Shown here: positions 17,563-26,325 of the stretch, in pieces
Numbering within the stretch: the stretch's first letter is position 1
How the letters are laid out: the number at the start of each line of letters is the position of its first letter
From: Rathayibacter sp. SW19
Lineage (GTDB): Bacteria > Actinomycetota > Actinomycetes > Actinomycetales > Microbacteriaceae
Direction: 5' to 3'
NCBI RefSeq assembly: GCF_030866825.1
Contig: NZ_CP133020.1
Coordinates: forward strand, 310,001 to 374,000
DNA: 64,000 bases
Program-made: the position numbers and the translations under genes
Notes under the pieces: generated by a model
Databases searched by the model: none
What the model saw: only the letters and a program-made list of their open reading frames with translations
Told to the model about the DNA's origin: nothing

Positions 17563-18900
17563 ATGAGAAAATCCCGCAGCCACCGCATCATTCTGGTGAC
17601 GGCGATCGCCCTAACCGCTGTCACATCGCTCGCAGCGTGTTCGAGCGGATCACCCGGATCGTCGAGCTCTACGGGTAGTGGCGCATCCGGCACCGACCCG
17701 TCGCAGTTCACGGTCATGACCGCGAACGAGAACCCGCAGCTCGCCAAAGACCTCGACGCGCTGGCATCAGGTTCGTGCAAGGCCGAGAACAAGGCACTGC
17801 CGATCAAGCACGAGACGGTGGCGCAGGCGAACGCCGTCCAGAAGATCACCCTGCTCGCCAGCCAGGGTGCCATGCCAACCCACACGATCGCGGGAACCGC
17901 GATGATCCGCCCCGACGGTGACCTCGGCAAGGCCGGGCTCGTCGAGAATCTGCAGAAGGCGCTGAAGTCATCCGGTGCGCTGAAGTACGTGCTGCCCGGG
18001 GCGATCTCCACCGAGCAGGACGTCTACGGCGGCTTCGTCTCGATGCCGTACCAGTACAACATCGAAGGTATCTGGTACAACAAGAAGATCTTCTCCGACA
18101 ACGACATCACGGTACCGAAGACCTGGAACCAGCTCGTCTCGGACTCCGCGAAGCTGCAGAAGGCCGGCATCACGCCGATGACCGAGGACGGCAAGGACGG
18201 ATGGCCGCTGACCCGCATCATCGGCATGTACATCTACCGCAACGTCGGCAAAAATGCCATGACGGCGATCCAGAACGGCGATGCGAAGCTGACCGACGCC
18301 GCCTACGTCGCGGGTGCGAGCGCGCTTGCCGACTATGCGGCCAAGGGATACTTCGGCGAGGGCGTCACCTCGCGCGACACGGACGCGTCGAACAACATGT
18401 TCCTGACCGGGCAGGCCGCCATGACCTATAACGGCAGCTGGATGCTCACCTCGGTCAACGACCCGTCGCAGAACAAGATCGGTGCGAGCAACGTCGGCTT
18501 CATGCCGTTCCCGGCCGTCACCGGCGGCAAAGGCTCGATCAATGACTACCCTGCTAATGCGGGGGCGCCGATGGTCTTCAACGCCAAGCAGTACGGTCCG
18601 AAGGTTTCGGACTGGGTGGACTGCATCGCGAAGAACTACGGGGCGCAGGCGCTCAAGGACTCGGGCATCATCTCCGGGTTCACCGTGAACAAGAAGGTCG
18701 CGGGCGTCTCGCCGAACACGGCTGAGATCCAGAAGACGGTGTCCAAGGTCACCTCGACCGTGCTGTGGTTCGAGGCGCTGTTCGACGCCAAGAGCACATC
18801 GCTTGCGCAGAGCAACGCGTCGCTGCTGGTCACGGGCCAGTTGAGCCCGCAGGATTATATGCAGCAGTTGCAGTCGAGCCTCGACGCCAACAAGCAGTGA
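17563..18900 (+). CDS. ABC transporter sugar-binding lipoprotein
   Basis: A 445-residue solute-binding protein (extracellular family 1) of a carbohydrate ABC importer, anchored outside the membrane. The N-terminus is a lipoprotein signal (RKSRSHRIILVTAIALT, then lipobox LAAC with Cys near residue 26), followed by a Ser/Gly linker. The body has the family patterns MPYQYNIEGIWYNKKIF, TWNQL and AAMTYNGSWM. AAGGAGGACG precedes the ATG. Two permeases follow after a strong hairpin; no ATPase is present, so a shared MsiK-type ATPase elsewhere is likely. The ligand is unknown; divergence from the D-apionate genes and GH127 suggests a pectin-derived sugar or oligosaccharide. Confidence 0.9.
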   Translation: MRKSRSHRIILVTAIALTAVTSLAACSSGSPGSSSSTGSGASGTDPSQFTVMTANENPQLAKDLDALASGSCKAENKALPIKHETVAQANAVQKITLLASQGAMPTHTIAGTAMIRPDGDLGKAGLVENLQKALKSSGALKYVLPGAISTEQDVYGGFVSMPYQYNIEGIWYNKKIFSDNDITVPKTWNQLVSDSAKLQKAGITPMTEDGKDGWPLTRIIGMYIYRNVGKNAMTAIQNGDAKLTDAAYVAGASALADYAAKGYFGEGVTSRDTDASNNMFLTGQAAMTYNGSWMLTSVNDPSQNKIGASNVGFMPFPAVTGGKGSINDYPANAGAPMVFNAKQYGPKVSDWVDCIAKNYGAQALKDSGIISGFTVNKKVAGVSPNTAEIQKTVSKVTSTVLWFEALFDAKSTSLAQSNASLLVTGQLSPQDYMQQLQSSLDANKQ

Positions 18901-18904
18901 TCGT

Positions 18905-18942
18905 GACGGGGGCCGGCCCGGTTCGCCGGGCCGGCCCCCGTC
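18905..18942 (+). terminator. Perfect 17-bp hairpin with UUCG loop between binding protein and permease
   Basis: Seventeen bases (18905-18921, starting GACGGGGGCCGG) pair perfectly with 18926-18942 around a TTCG tetraloop. There is no T-tract. The position, just after the binding-protein stop and before the permease ribosome-binding site, fits a partial terminator or mRNA-protecting stem giving more binding protein than permease. Confidence 0.85.
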
Positions 18943-18977
18943 GTCGGCAGGCCCATGCACTAGCCAAGGAGTGACCG

Positions 18978-19859
18978 GTGAACTCAGTATTCGGGGATCG
19001 CAAGACCATCGTGATCCTGCTCGGCCCCGCCCTGCTTGTCTACACCCTGCTCAAGGTCGGGCCCGTGCTCTGGTCGTTCGGGCTTTCGTTTTTCCAGGGC
19101 AACACGCTGCGCGGTTTCACCTGGGTGGGCGTCAAGAACTTCACTCAGTTCGCGACCGATCCGGTCGCTCTGCACTCGGTGCTGGTGAGCATCGTCTTCG
19201 CACTCATCGCGACCGCCGGACAGGTGACTCTCGGCTACCTGCTGGCACTGCTCTACGTCTTCGTACTGCGTAAGGGGTCGGCGTTCCTGCGAACGATCGT
19301 GTTCTTCCCGGCCATCCTGCCCACCGTCGCGGTTGCGCTGCTGTTCAAGAGCTTCGTCGCCGTCGGCCAGAACCAGGGGCCGGTCAACGACATCATCAAC
19401 TTCTTCGGCGGCAAGAGCGTTGACGTGCTCGCCTCGCCCGTGGGCACCATGGCGACGGCGATCGTGATGACGCTGTGGGGTTCCATGGGCTTCTACGCCG
19501 TGCTGCTCTATGCCGGCCTGCTCGACATCCCCGACGAGGTCATCGAGTCGGCTCGGCTCGACGGCGCCAACGGCGGCAGGCTCGTGCGGCATATCATCCT
19601 GCCGCTGTCGCTGCCGATCCTGCTGTCGTCCGTGATCTTCAGCCTCAACTCGACTCTGAAGGTGTTCGACAGCCTGCTCGCGCTCAACAACGGCGGGCCC
19701 GGAACGTCCACGGCACCGTTGACCCTGTACATGTACCAGACGGCGTTCAGCTACTCGGAGTACGGCTACGGCTCCACAATCGCGCTTGCGCTCACCCTGC
19801 TCTGCCTGGTCTTCACCCTCCTGGTATTCCGCGCGACGCGACGCAAGGCGGAGGACTGA
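18978..19859 (+). CDS. ABC transporter permease, carbohydrate importer subunit 1
   Basis: A 293-residue MalF/UgpA-type inner-membrane permease with six predicted hydrophobic segments, the first near residues 10-30. The EAA-loop region VIESARLDGANGGRLVRHII contacts the ATPase. The GTG start follows AAGGAG. The end is separated by one base from the second permease. Together with the lipoprotein upstream it forms a sugar importer without its own ATPase. Confidence 0.9.
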   Translation: MNSVFGDRKTIVILLGPALLVYTLLKVGPVLWSFGLSFFQGNTLRGFTWVGVKNFTQFATDPVALHSVLVSIVFALIATAGQVTLGYLLALLYVFVLRKGSAFLRTIVFFPAILPTVAVALLFKSFVAVGQNQGPVNDIINFFGGKSVDVLASPVGTMATAIVMTLWGSMGFYAVLLYAGLLDIPDEVIESARLDGANGGRLVRHIILPLSLPILLSSVIFSLNSTLKVFDSLLALNNGGPGTSTAPLTLYMYQTAFSYSEYGYGSTIALALTLLCLVFTLLVFRATRRKAED

Positions 19860-19860
19860 G

Positions 19861-20781
19861 ATGGCTCTCGATACTGTGACGCGACGGAACGCGGTGCCCG
19901 TGCACCAGAGTGCCAGCCGGCCGGGTCGAACGTCGCTTCGCGCCCGCCGGATACGACGCCTGCTGCGTCGCATCCCGGTATGGATCGTCGTGGCGATCGT
20001 GCTCATCGTGGTGCTCTACCCGCAAGTGTGGATGGTGCTCGGCTCGTTCAAGACCCAGGCGGAGTTCCTCTCCAACCCGGCGCTGTCGCTGCCGCAACAC
20101 TGGGATTTCAGCAACTACATCGCCGCGCTCACCAACGGCAACGTGGCGCAGAACTATCTCAACAGCATCAGCGTCACGCTGCCGTCGGTCGTGCTCATCG
20201 TGTTCATCGGGGCGGCGGCGGGCTACGCGCTTGAGATCATGGTGTGGAGAGGCCGGCGTGGCACCTTGCTCTACATCCTCGGCGGCATCATGGTTCCGGG
20301 CCAGATGATCCTCGTTCCGCTGTTCATCGTGTACTTCCACGTCGGTATCACGAACACGCTGCTGCCGCTCATCGTCACCTACGTCGTCATGGGACTTCCG
20401 TTGACGACTTTCTTGATGGCCACTTACTTCCGCACGCTTCCGCGCGAAATCTTCGAAGCGGTCACGGTGGATGGCGCTGGGCCGTTACGCGCGTTCTTCC
20501 TGATCGGGCTGCCGATGATGAAGAACGCATTGCTGACCATCGGCCTCGTCGAGTTCTTCAGCGTCTGGAACGACCTGCTCATCGCTCTGACCTTCACTAC
20601 CAACCCCAGTCTGGCGACCATCCAGGTTGGGTTATTGAGCCTGAGCGGCCAATACGGTTCGACGCAGTACGGCCCACTGTTCGCCGCCGTGAGCGTCAAC
20701 ATCATCGTGTTGCTGGCGATGTTCCTTGTGTTGAATAAGAAGATCATGGCGGGTATGGCCGCCGGGTCAGTCAAAGGATAG
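19861..20781 (+). CDS. ABC transporter permease, carbohydrate importer subunit 2
   Basis: A 306-residue MalG/UgpE-type permease with an N-terminal basic segment, first membrane helix at about residues 40-58 (VWIVVAIVLIVVLYP) and the EAA loop IFEAVTVDGAGPLRAFFLI. The start ATG at 19861 is chosen because GGAGG in the end of the preceding gene serves as ribosome-binding site. It is followed by the racemase-like gene after 8 bases, so the operon continues. Confidence 0.9.
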   Translation: MALDTVTRRNAVPVHQSASRPGRTSLRARRIRRLLRRIPVWIVVAIVLIVVLYPQVWMVLGSFKTQAEFLSNPALSLPQHWDFSNYIAALTNGNVAQNYLNSISVTLPSVVLIVFIGAAAGYALEIMVWRGRRGTLLYILGGIMVPGQMILVPLFIVYFHVGITNTLLPLIVTYVVMGLPLTTFLMATYFRTLPREIFEAVTVDGAGPLRAFFLIGLPMMKNALLTIGLVEFFSVWNDLLIALTFTTNPSLATIQVGLLSLSGQYGSTQYGPLFAAVSVNIIVLLAMFLVLNKKIMAGMAAGSVKG

Positions 20782-20789
20782 GAGAACCC

Positions 20790-21458
20790 ATGGCCGAGGT
20801 CTCACGCATCGCGCTCGTGCACACGGGCGCAGTGGTGATCCCCATGACAGCGAGATTCATCGAGCGCGAGCTGCCGCGGGTCACAGCGGTCAACTATCTC
20901 GATGACAGGATCGTCGCGGACCTCGCCGATGAGCGTGCCGCACTGTCGGTACCCGCTCGCGTGCGAGAGCTCGCCCAGGCCGCGGTCGACGGCGGTGCCG
21001 CGGCAATCCTGCTGACCTGTTCCTCGATATCCGAGCTCGCAGCGCAGACCGCGGATGCGGTCGGCGTGCCTGTGCTGCGCATCGACGAGGCAATGGCCGA
21101 CGAGGCGATCGGGATCGGCCAGCGCATCACCGTGATCGCGACGCTGCCGACAACCTGCGGGCCGACGGCGAGGTTGATAGCGGAGCGGGCTGCGCGTGCG
21201 GGCAGGTCGCCGCTCATCTCGAGTGTGGTTGTGGAGGGCGCCTTCGATGCGGTGGCGTCGGGAGATCGGGCGGCACACGATGCGCTCGTCGCATGCGCAA
21301 TCCGCGATGCTGTGGCCGATGCTGACGTGATCGTGCTCGCACAGGCCTCGATGGCGAGCGCGGTGGACGCCGTCGAAGTCGCTGTGCCCGTGCTGACCAG
21401 TATCGAATCGGGTGTCAAGCGTCTGCGCGGGCTTGTAGAGTCCCTCCCGCCGCAGTGA
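20790..21458 (+). CDS. Aspartate/glutamate racemase-family protein
   Basis: A 222-residue protein of the Asp/Glu/hydantoin racemase superfamily. The first catalytic-cysteine region is recognisable (ILLTCSSISELA). The position of the second cysteine appears changed: the region that usually reads as a Cys-containing turn is VLAQASMAS, although another cysteine lies in TTCGPTA. It may therefore not be a two-base racemase; related folds act as decarboxylases or isomerases. ATAGGAG precedes the ATG. It is the last gene of the ABC operon, and its 3' end overlaps the convergent SorC-type regulator by 44 bases. Its role with a sugar importer is unknown. Confidence 0.75.
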   Translation: MAEVSRIALVHTGAVVIPMTARFIERELPRVTAVNYLDDRIVADLADERAALSVPARVRELAQAAVDGGAAAILLTCSSISELAAQTADAVGVPVLRIDEAMADEAIGIGQRITVIATLPTTCGPTARLIAERAARAGRSPLISSVVVEGAFDAVASGDRAAHDALVACAIRDAVADADVIVLAQASMASAVDAVEVAVPVLTSIESGVKRLRGLVESLPPQ

Positions 21459-22479
21459 CGGCCGGTACCCTTTCGTCGCCCGCGCGCCCGTCGTCCACGA
21501 GCCCCTCGTCCACGAGCCCCTCGGCTGTGCGCACATCGGTGATGAGCACGTTGATCCACGACCCCATCAGGGCGCCGAGCACCGGCTCGTGCTTGCGCTT
21601 GCCGCCCGCGATGCCGATGCGCCGCGGAATAGCCCGGTAGCTGTCAACCGGGATCGCGATCGTACGTTCGCCGAGCTCTCCCGTGACATCCTCGCCGTCG
21701 ACCGTGAAGACGTGGTGGCAGATGTCGCCGACGGCTCCCGCGGCGAGAAGACGCTCCTGGTCTTCGGGCACGAACGCGTTGCCGCTGACGGTGAGCAGCT
21801 GGCTCGGCTCGACGCTGCCGACGCCGACGATCGCCATCGTGAGTGCGTTCCAGCGCCTGGTGACTTCCGCGAGAGCGGCGTTGTTCAGCAGGCTGTCGCG
21901 GATCGTGCGGTTGGCGACGACACCGGGAGCCTGCACGTAGATCGCGTCAGCGCCGAGCACGCGAGCCAGGTCGCCGGTCAGCCGCTGAGCCTGATGCTGC
22001 GCGTCGGGCAGGCCGATGCCGCCGAGCAGTTGCACGACCTCGCTTGCTCCGCGTGCCGAGAAGGGGCGCATGCGTTCGACCGTGGCGAGCAGGGTCTGAC
22101 TCCACGACGACACTCCGACACGTTCGCTGCCCGACAGCGTTGCCTCGAGATAGCTCGCAGCCGCAGCACCGATCGAGTTGACGACGGAGGTCTCGTCATC
22201 GTCGCGCGAGATGTCGACGACGACCGCGTCCAGCAGTCCGAATCGCTGCTGCAAGGCATCTTCGAGCTCAGTATGCATGCCGGGCGCGACCATGATCGTC
22301 GTGCGCACGATTCCAACATCGGTCGCGCGCTTCAGCAGCCGTGACACCTTGGCCTGCGAGATATTAAGGGTCGCCGCAATGTCGGCCTGCCGGATGCCGT
22401 GCTCATGGTACATCCGCGCCACCTTGGTGAGTAAGCGGACCTGCCCGTCGACGGGAGGAACGTAGCCGTTGTGCGCCAT
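21415..22479 (-). CDS. SorC/DeoR-family sugar-responsive regulator
   Basis: A 354-residue transcriptional regulator. The N-terminal helix-turn-helix reads KVARMYHEHGIRQADIAATL and NISQAKVSRLLKRA; the remainder is the SorC sugar-phosphate-binding domain (VGVSSWSQTLL, VQLLGGIG, VGVGSVEPSQLL, GIAGGKRKHEPVLGAL). SorC regulators sense phosphorylated sugars or related metabolites. The gene is convergent with the racemase-like gene with a 44-base overlap. Its likely targets are the ABC operon and perhaps the divergent GH127/RuBisCO-like operon. The C-terminal tail after about residue 325 is a low-complexity extension. Confidence 0.88.
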   Translation of the reverse strand: MAHNGYVPPVDGQVRLLTKVARMYHEHGIRQADIAATLNISQAKVSRLLKRATDVGIVRTTIMVAPGMHTELEDALQQRFGLLDAVVVDISRDDDETSVVNSIGAAAASYLEATLSGSERVGVSSWSQTLLATVERMRPFSARGASEVVQLLGGIGLPDAQHQAQRLTGDLARVLGADAIYVQAPGVVANRTIRDSLLNNAALAEVTRRWNALTMAIVGVGSVEPSQLLTVSGNAFVPEDQERLLAAGAVGDICHHVFTVDGEDVTGELGERTIAIPVDSYRAIPRRIGIAGGKRKHEPVLGALMGSWINVLITDVRTAEGLVDEGLVDDGRAGDERVPAVTAAGGTLQARADA

Positions 22480-22675
22480 CGCGTGCTCCGATCCCTCAGC
22501 CTGCTCGATCTCGGAACGCTATCGTACGTAGTGCACATTCGCGCGTAGCCGTCGGGCGCTCCACTCCGAGCGTATCATCATGCGTTCGCGAAATTATATG
22601 CAGCAGTAACTGGTCGGGTTGTTTGTGTGTGCGGGTTGGGTTGTCACGGGCGGTGTGGCAATGCTTGGGGGTCTT

Positions 22676-22703
22676 GGTGTTGTGGGGGTGGTGTTGTGGG
22701 GGT
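22676..22703. repeat. 14-base tandem repeat
   Basis: GGTGTTGTGGGGGT occurs twice in tandem (22676-22689 and 22690-22703). The tract is G/T-rich on the plus strand and could form G-quadruplex-like structure with neighbouring G runs. Confidence 0.75.
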
Positions 22704-22861
22704 GTCATGGTCGGGGCGACCCCGCGCCGGGTCCTGCGCCAGTTCGGGTCTGACGGTGTCCGACGGTGTTTTCCCGGCGGGGGTGACGGCGCCAGTGTTT
22801 GCTGGGCCGAGGGCACGCGTCGTGGCCTCGGCTCCGGCCGTCGGTTGCTGACAGCCAGCCG

Positions 22862-22886
22862 CCAGCCGCCAGCTGTTGGCGGCTGG
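22862..22886. repeat. Hairpin-forming inverted repeat
   Basis: CCAGCCGCCA (22862-22871) pairs with TGGCGGCTGG (22877-22886) around GCTGT. It is preceded by further copies of CAGCC. No T-tract follows, so it is not a typical terminator. Confidence 0.65.
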
Positions 22887-22971
22887 TTGCTAGTCGTGAG
22901 TTGGCGCGAATGGTGCAATATTCGCTCCGTATCGCCCCGACTGGACCGTTTGTGACAACTCGCGGCACCAG

Positions 22972-23085
22972 GACAGGGCCAGGTCAGGCCGGGGCAGGGC
23001 CAGGGCGGGGCGGGGCAGGGCCAGGGCGGGGCGGGGCGGGGCCAGGGCGGGGCAGGCCGGGGCAGGGCGGCGGGGCAGGCCGGCC
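22972..23085. repeat. G-rich degenerate tandem repeat tract
   Basis: About 110 bases built from irregular repeats of GGGGC, AGGGCC and GGGGCAGG on the plus strand. No fixed period longer than about 5-6 bases holds throughout. Strong G-quadruplex potential on the plus strand. It lies upstream of the SorC-type gene and downstream of the GH2 gene. Confidence 0.75.
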
Positions 23086-23204
23086 GACCGGGTGGCTGCG
23101 CGTGGATGGCGGCCAGGCGGCCGCCGACACAACCTGGCCAGTTATATATTATATATGCAGCACGCTGGATATCGGCGTGTCCGTGCGCTCGCGAGACGCT
23201 AGGC

Positions 23205-26200
23205 TTATGCGCTTCGGTGTACGGCGATCGCGCTGATGACGGCCGGGTAGCTCGGAGTACTCGGGAAGCCGACCACGAGCATCCCGCCTGTCGCAGTCGA
23301 CCGAACCGTCTTCTTCAAGGCCGTCAGACATCCGGCTTCGGCCCAGATGTCGAGGCCTGCGAGAACCGTGGTGCCGCACACCGCCACGTCGAACACGCGC
23401 CAGCCCTTGCAATCAAGCCCGCCACCGACCCCGTACCAGGGCTCGGCAAAGTAAAGGTCGATGCTGTAGTCGCCGTCAGGTACCGGGAACCGATAGCTCA
23501 GCGTGCCGTCGCCGTAGCGGAACGTCTCATAGAGCCCGGGATCGGCTGTGCCCCGCACGATGCCGTGCGCCCACCCCCTGCTGCCGAGTTCGGGGTTCAC
23601 ATCGTCGAATGCGTGCGCCCAGGTCTGGACTCCCCAGGAGTCGTCGCCAGCGACACGGTCACCGGTCCACACGGTGCCGCAGGCGTCGATGTACTCGCTC
23701 CCGGCGCAGTTGACGCGATAGAGATATTCTCTGCCTGGCTCGGGGCGTGTGTCTGGCACACGTTCACCGTAAAGCAACTCAACATGCGGGGCGGGTGGCA
23801 ATCCGTCGAGCACGATAGCATCCCTGGCGACCGTGACGCCACCCACACGACCCTCTGCGTACAGCACGTTACAGCTGGGACGTACGCCGCGGAACAGAAA
23901 ATGCGTGCCAGCCGGGCCCCGCGACTGTGTTCCCAGCGAGACAGATCCTACGTCGTTGAAGAGCTCGACCTCCTCGCAGTTCGAGTAGACACTGATGTCA
24001 CCCACCTGCTCCGTGCCCGCGAACCGATCTCGCCAGGTGTGCGACGAGATGTAGATCATGGGGGAGAGGCTCGCGGGCGTGTAGTTCGACCGATACATGT
24101 GGAACGCATCGACTGGCTCACCCCACGCCGTTAGCAGGCCCTTGTTGTTGACCACTCCGACGGCGCCGTTGCCCGTGCCATCCGTGCAGTAGATCGTCTC
24201 TCTGCCTGGGTTGGCGTGGGAGGCGAAAAGCCACTGGAAGTGCCCGAACACCCGTTCGCGGATTCTTTCGCCGAGTCGGATCTTGTTCTCGAGGCAGTAG
24301 GTGAAGATCTCTTCCGGCGTCTGTGCGCCGAGATTCTGGAGGGCTTCTGGATTCGCATCGGTGTGCAGCCCAGACACGCGGTACTGGCCGTATTCGCCTA
24401 CCAGCTTGCACTCGGCGAGCTCAAGGTCGTACGCATTGGAGGTGCCGCCGTACGTGCCGCTCCAGTTCTGCGGGATGTTCCAGTCGCCGCCCTCGCCCCC
24501 ATTGCAAGTGGTCGTCGGCCGTTCCCCGCCCGCCGTTGGGTCCAGCTCTCGCACGATCCCCGCGAGTTCTTCGGTGAATCGCCGCGGCAGGATCGACTCG
24601 TTCTGGATCCCCCACATGATCACGGACGGGCTGTTGCGGCGCTCCTTCACGAACTCGCGCAAAAGTGCGCGAAAATTTTCCCGGAACCCATCGGTATCGA
24701 ACCAGATGTGCGCGCCCATCTGTGGCCAGTACAGGATGCCGCGCGCGTCGCACTCGGCAATGTAGCGCAGGTTGTGCGGATGGTGGGCCTCGCGGAAGGC
24801 GTTGAACCCGGCCGCCTGGATCTGGTCGATGCGGGCCGTGATCAGTTCATCCGAGAATGCATGGTCGCGGCCGAGGAGGTGCTCGTACTCGGCTGTGCCA
24901 TTGATGAAGACGGGCTGGCCATTGAGTAGGAACTGGGCCCGCGACAAGGAGGGTTCGGGTCGCACGATCGGGTCGCCACGGTTCGCGAGCCCGTCGATCT
25001 CGGCGATCGCGAACGTCGTCCGGGTCTGATCCCAGATGCCTTCCCAACGATCTTTCGAGCGGACCGTGCTGACGATCGCGTGCAGGTAGGGTGCCTCGCG
25101 CGACCAAAGATCGGGCATGTTGACCGGCTGGGCCTGCTGCCGCACTGTGCGCTGCTCGTTTGGCGCAAGGTCGAGTGTCTGCGACAACCTGGCGATGAAC
25201 TTCGTTCTGTCGTGGTTCTGCACAAACGAGTCGAGCACGACGCGATGCGGGATGTCGTCAGTGTTGGAGAGTGTCGTCGTGACGGCGATGCTCGTGCGGC
25301 GCGAGGTGAAATCGGGCAGCTCGACGGCGACTCCGCACGGATCGATGTGGACCGGGCGCTTCCCATCGCCGATCGTGCGTTGCGTGAAACGGTTGTTCGC
25401 CGCGGACGGCATCTCGTCGATCTTGGCTGGGTCGATGGTTGGCTTTTCGGCGGGGTCGTCATCGCGCAGCCATTCGATCGTCCGCACGCCGAATCTCGTG
25501 GTCGTCGCATCCGCGCCGCCCACGTCGTCGGCGACCTCGCTGACCAGCCGGTACAGATGTGGATCCTCCAGCGACCAGAGACGCGGATGATCGATGTGCA
25601 TCACCCCTCTGACGGTCGCAGTGTCCCCGGCGCCGAGCTCGCCGGTCGTCGTTTGGCTGGCGACGTGTACGCCGGAAGCGTCGAACGCCGACTGGGTGAG
25701 GATGAACGGCCGCGCCGTCTGTGCGTAGTTCTTCAGTTCACTGACAAGCGCGATCGTCGCGTGACTGTCGCCGATCGTCGCGGTGCTGACGCCGACGCCG
25801 AAAGGCTCGACGATGACGTCTGCGGTGTACTCCAGGCGCACCGGGCGGAATATCCCGAATGGCTGCGATCCTTCGGTGTTCGGTGTGCCCCAGCAGCCAC
25901 CGCACACCCACGGCAGGTCGTCTATGCCCGCCGGATGCCGGATGTGCACTGCGATTGTGTTGGCCTCACCCCAGTGCATGTGTCGTGACAGCTCCACTGT
26001 GAAGGAGGTGCGGCCGCCGCTATGCGACCCGACGCTCACGCCGCCGACGAAGACCTCGGCGTAGGACCCCGCGCCTTCGAACGTCGCGAAGGCATGCCTG
26101 CCGGCAGAAGCGGCCGGCGCAAGGAATGTGGTGCGGTACCAGCATTCGCCGTGCAGGTTGCCGTGCGAGACCTGATGATAGCCGTGGTAGGAGTCCCAGT

Positions 26201-26321
26201 TGTGTGGTAAGTCCACCTCGACCCACGCGGCGTCGTTGAACGACTCTGCGGCCCACGCCGGGTCGCCCCCAAGCGCCGTTTTCCAGTGCAGGTTCAACTC
26301 CACCGTTTGCCGTGATGACAT
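23205..26321 (-). CDS. GH2-family glycosidase with C-terminal malectin-like domain
   Basis: A 1038-residue glycoside hydrolase family 2 protein. The N-terminal jelly-roll domain (LPHNWDSYHGYHQ, CWYRTTF), Ig-like domain and TIM barrel are recognisable. The acid/base is Glu575 in GIQNESILPR and the probable nucleophile Glu643 in KLVGEYGQY. The last 150 residues, with YSIDLYFAEPWYGVGGG and WRVFDVAV, form a malectin-like carbohydrate-binding domain. GH2 covers beta-galactosidases, beta-glucuronidases and arabinopyranosidases; the exact activity is open. No signal peptide is seen. The start MSSRQTVELN has GGAAGG upstream and lies 4 bases after the esterase stop, so the two are one operon. Confidence 0.85.
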   Translation of the reverse strand: MSSRQTVELNLHWKTALGGDPAWAAESFNDAAWVEVDLPHNWDSYHGYHQVSHGNLHGECWYRTTFLAPAASAGRHAFATFEGAGSYAEVFVGGVSVGSHSGGRTSFTVELSRHMHWGEANTIAVHIRHPAGIDDLPWVCGGCWGTPNTEGSQPFGIFRPVRLEYTADVIVEPFGVGVSTATIGDSHATIALVSELKNYAQTARPFILTQSAFDASGVHVASQTTTGELGAGDTATVRGVMHIDHPRLWSLEDPHLYRLVSEVADDVGGADATTTRFGVRTIEWLRDDDPAEKPTIDPAKIDEMPSAANNRFTQRTIGDGKRPVHIDPCGVAVELPDFTSRRTSIAVTTTLSNTDDIPHRVVLDSFVQNHDRTKFIARLSQTLDLAPNEQRTVRQQAQPVNMPDLWSREAPYLHAIVSTVRSKDRWEGIWDQTRTTFAIAEIDGLANRGDPIVRPEPSLSRAQFLLNGQPVFINGTAEYEHLLGRDHAFSDELITARIDQIQAAGFNAFREAHHPHNLRYIAECDARGILYWPQMGAHIWFDTDGFRENFRALLREFVKERRNSPSVIMWGIQNESILPRRFTEELAGIVRELDPTAGGERPTTTCNGGEGGDWNIPQNWSGTYGGTSNAYDLELAECKLVGEYGQYRVSGLHTDANPEALQNLGAQTPEEIFTYCLENKIRLGERIRERVFGHFQWLFASHANPGRETIYCTDGTGNGAVGVVNNKGLLTAWGEPVDAFHMYRSNYTPASLSPMIYISSHTWRDRFAGTEQVGDISVYSNCEEVELFNDVGSVSLGTQSRGPAGTHFLFRGVRPSCNVLYAEGRVGGVTVARDAIVLDGLPPAPHVELLYGERVPDTRPEPGREYLYRVNCAGSEYIDACGTVWTGDRVAGDDSWGVQTWAHAFDDVNPELGSRGWAHGIVRGTADPGLYETFRYGDGTLSYRFPVPDGDYSIDLYFAEPWYGVGGGLDCKGWRVFDVAVCGTTVLAGLDIWAEAGCLTALKKTVRSTATGGMLVVGFPSTPSYPAVISAIAVHRSA

Positions 26322-26325
26322 GCTC

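Larger units (their letters stand above)
22480..23204. other. Repeat-rich intergenic region
   Basis: 725 bases between two minus-strand genes with no convincing gene. It contains a 14-base tandem repeat, a 10-bp-stem hairpin, a strongly G-rich repeat tract and, near both ends, AT-rich stretches sharing TATATGCAGCA or a close variant (around 22596-22606 and 23149-23160). Open frames across it follow the repeats and give Gly/Pro/Arg-rich products, so they are not called. Confidence 0.6.

Noticed and set aside
22799..23236. Open frame of about 145 codons across the G-rich tract
   Set aside because: Its composition follows the DNA repeat (Gly/Pro/Arg runs), it lacks a ribosome-binding site and shows no domain.
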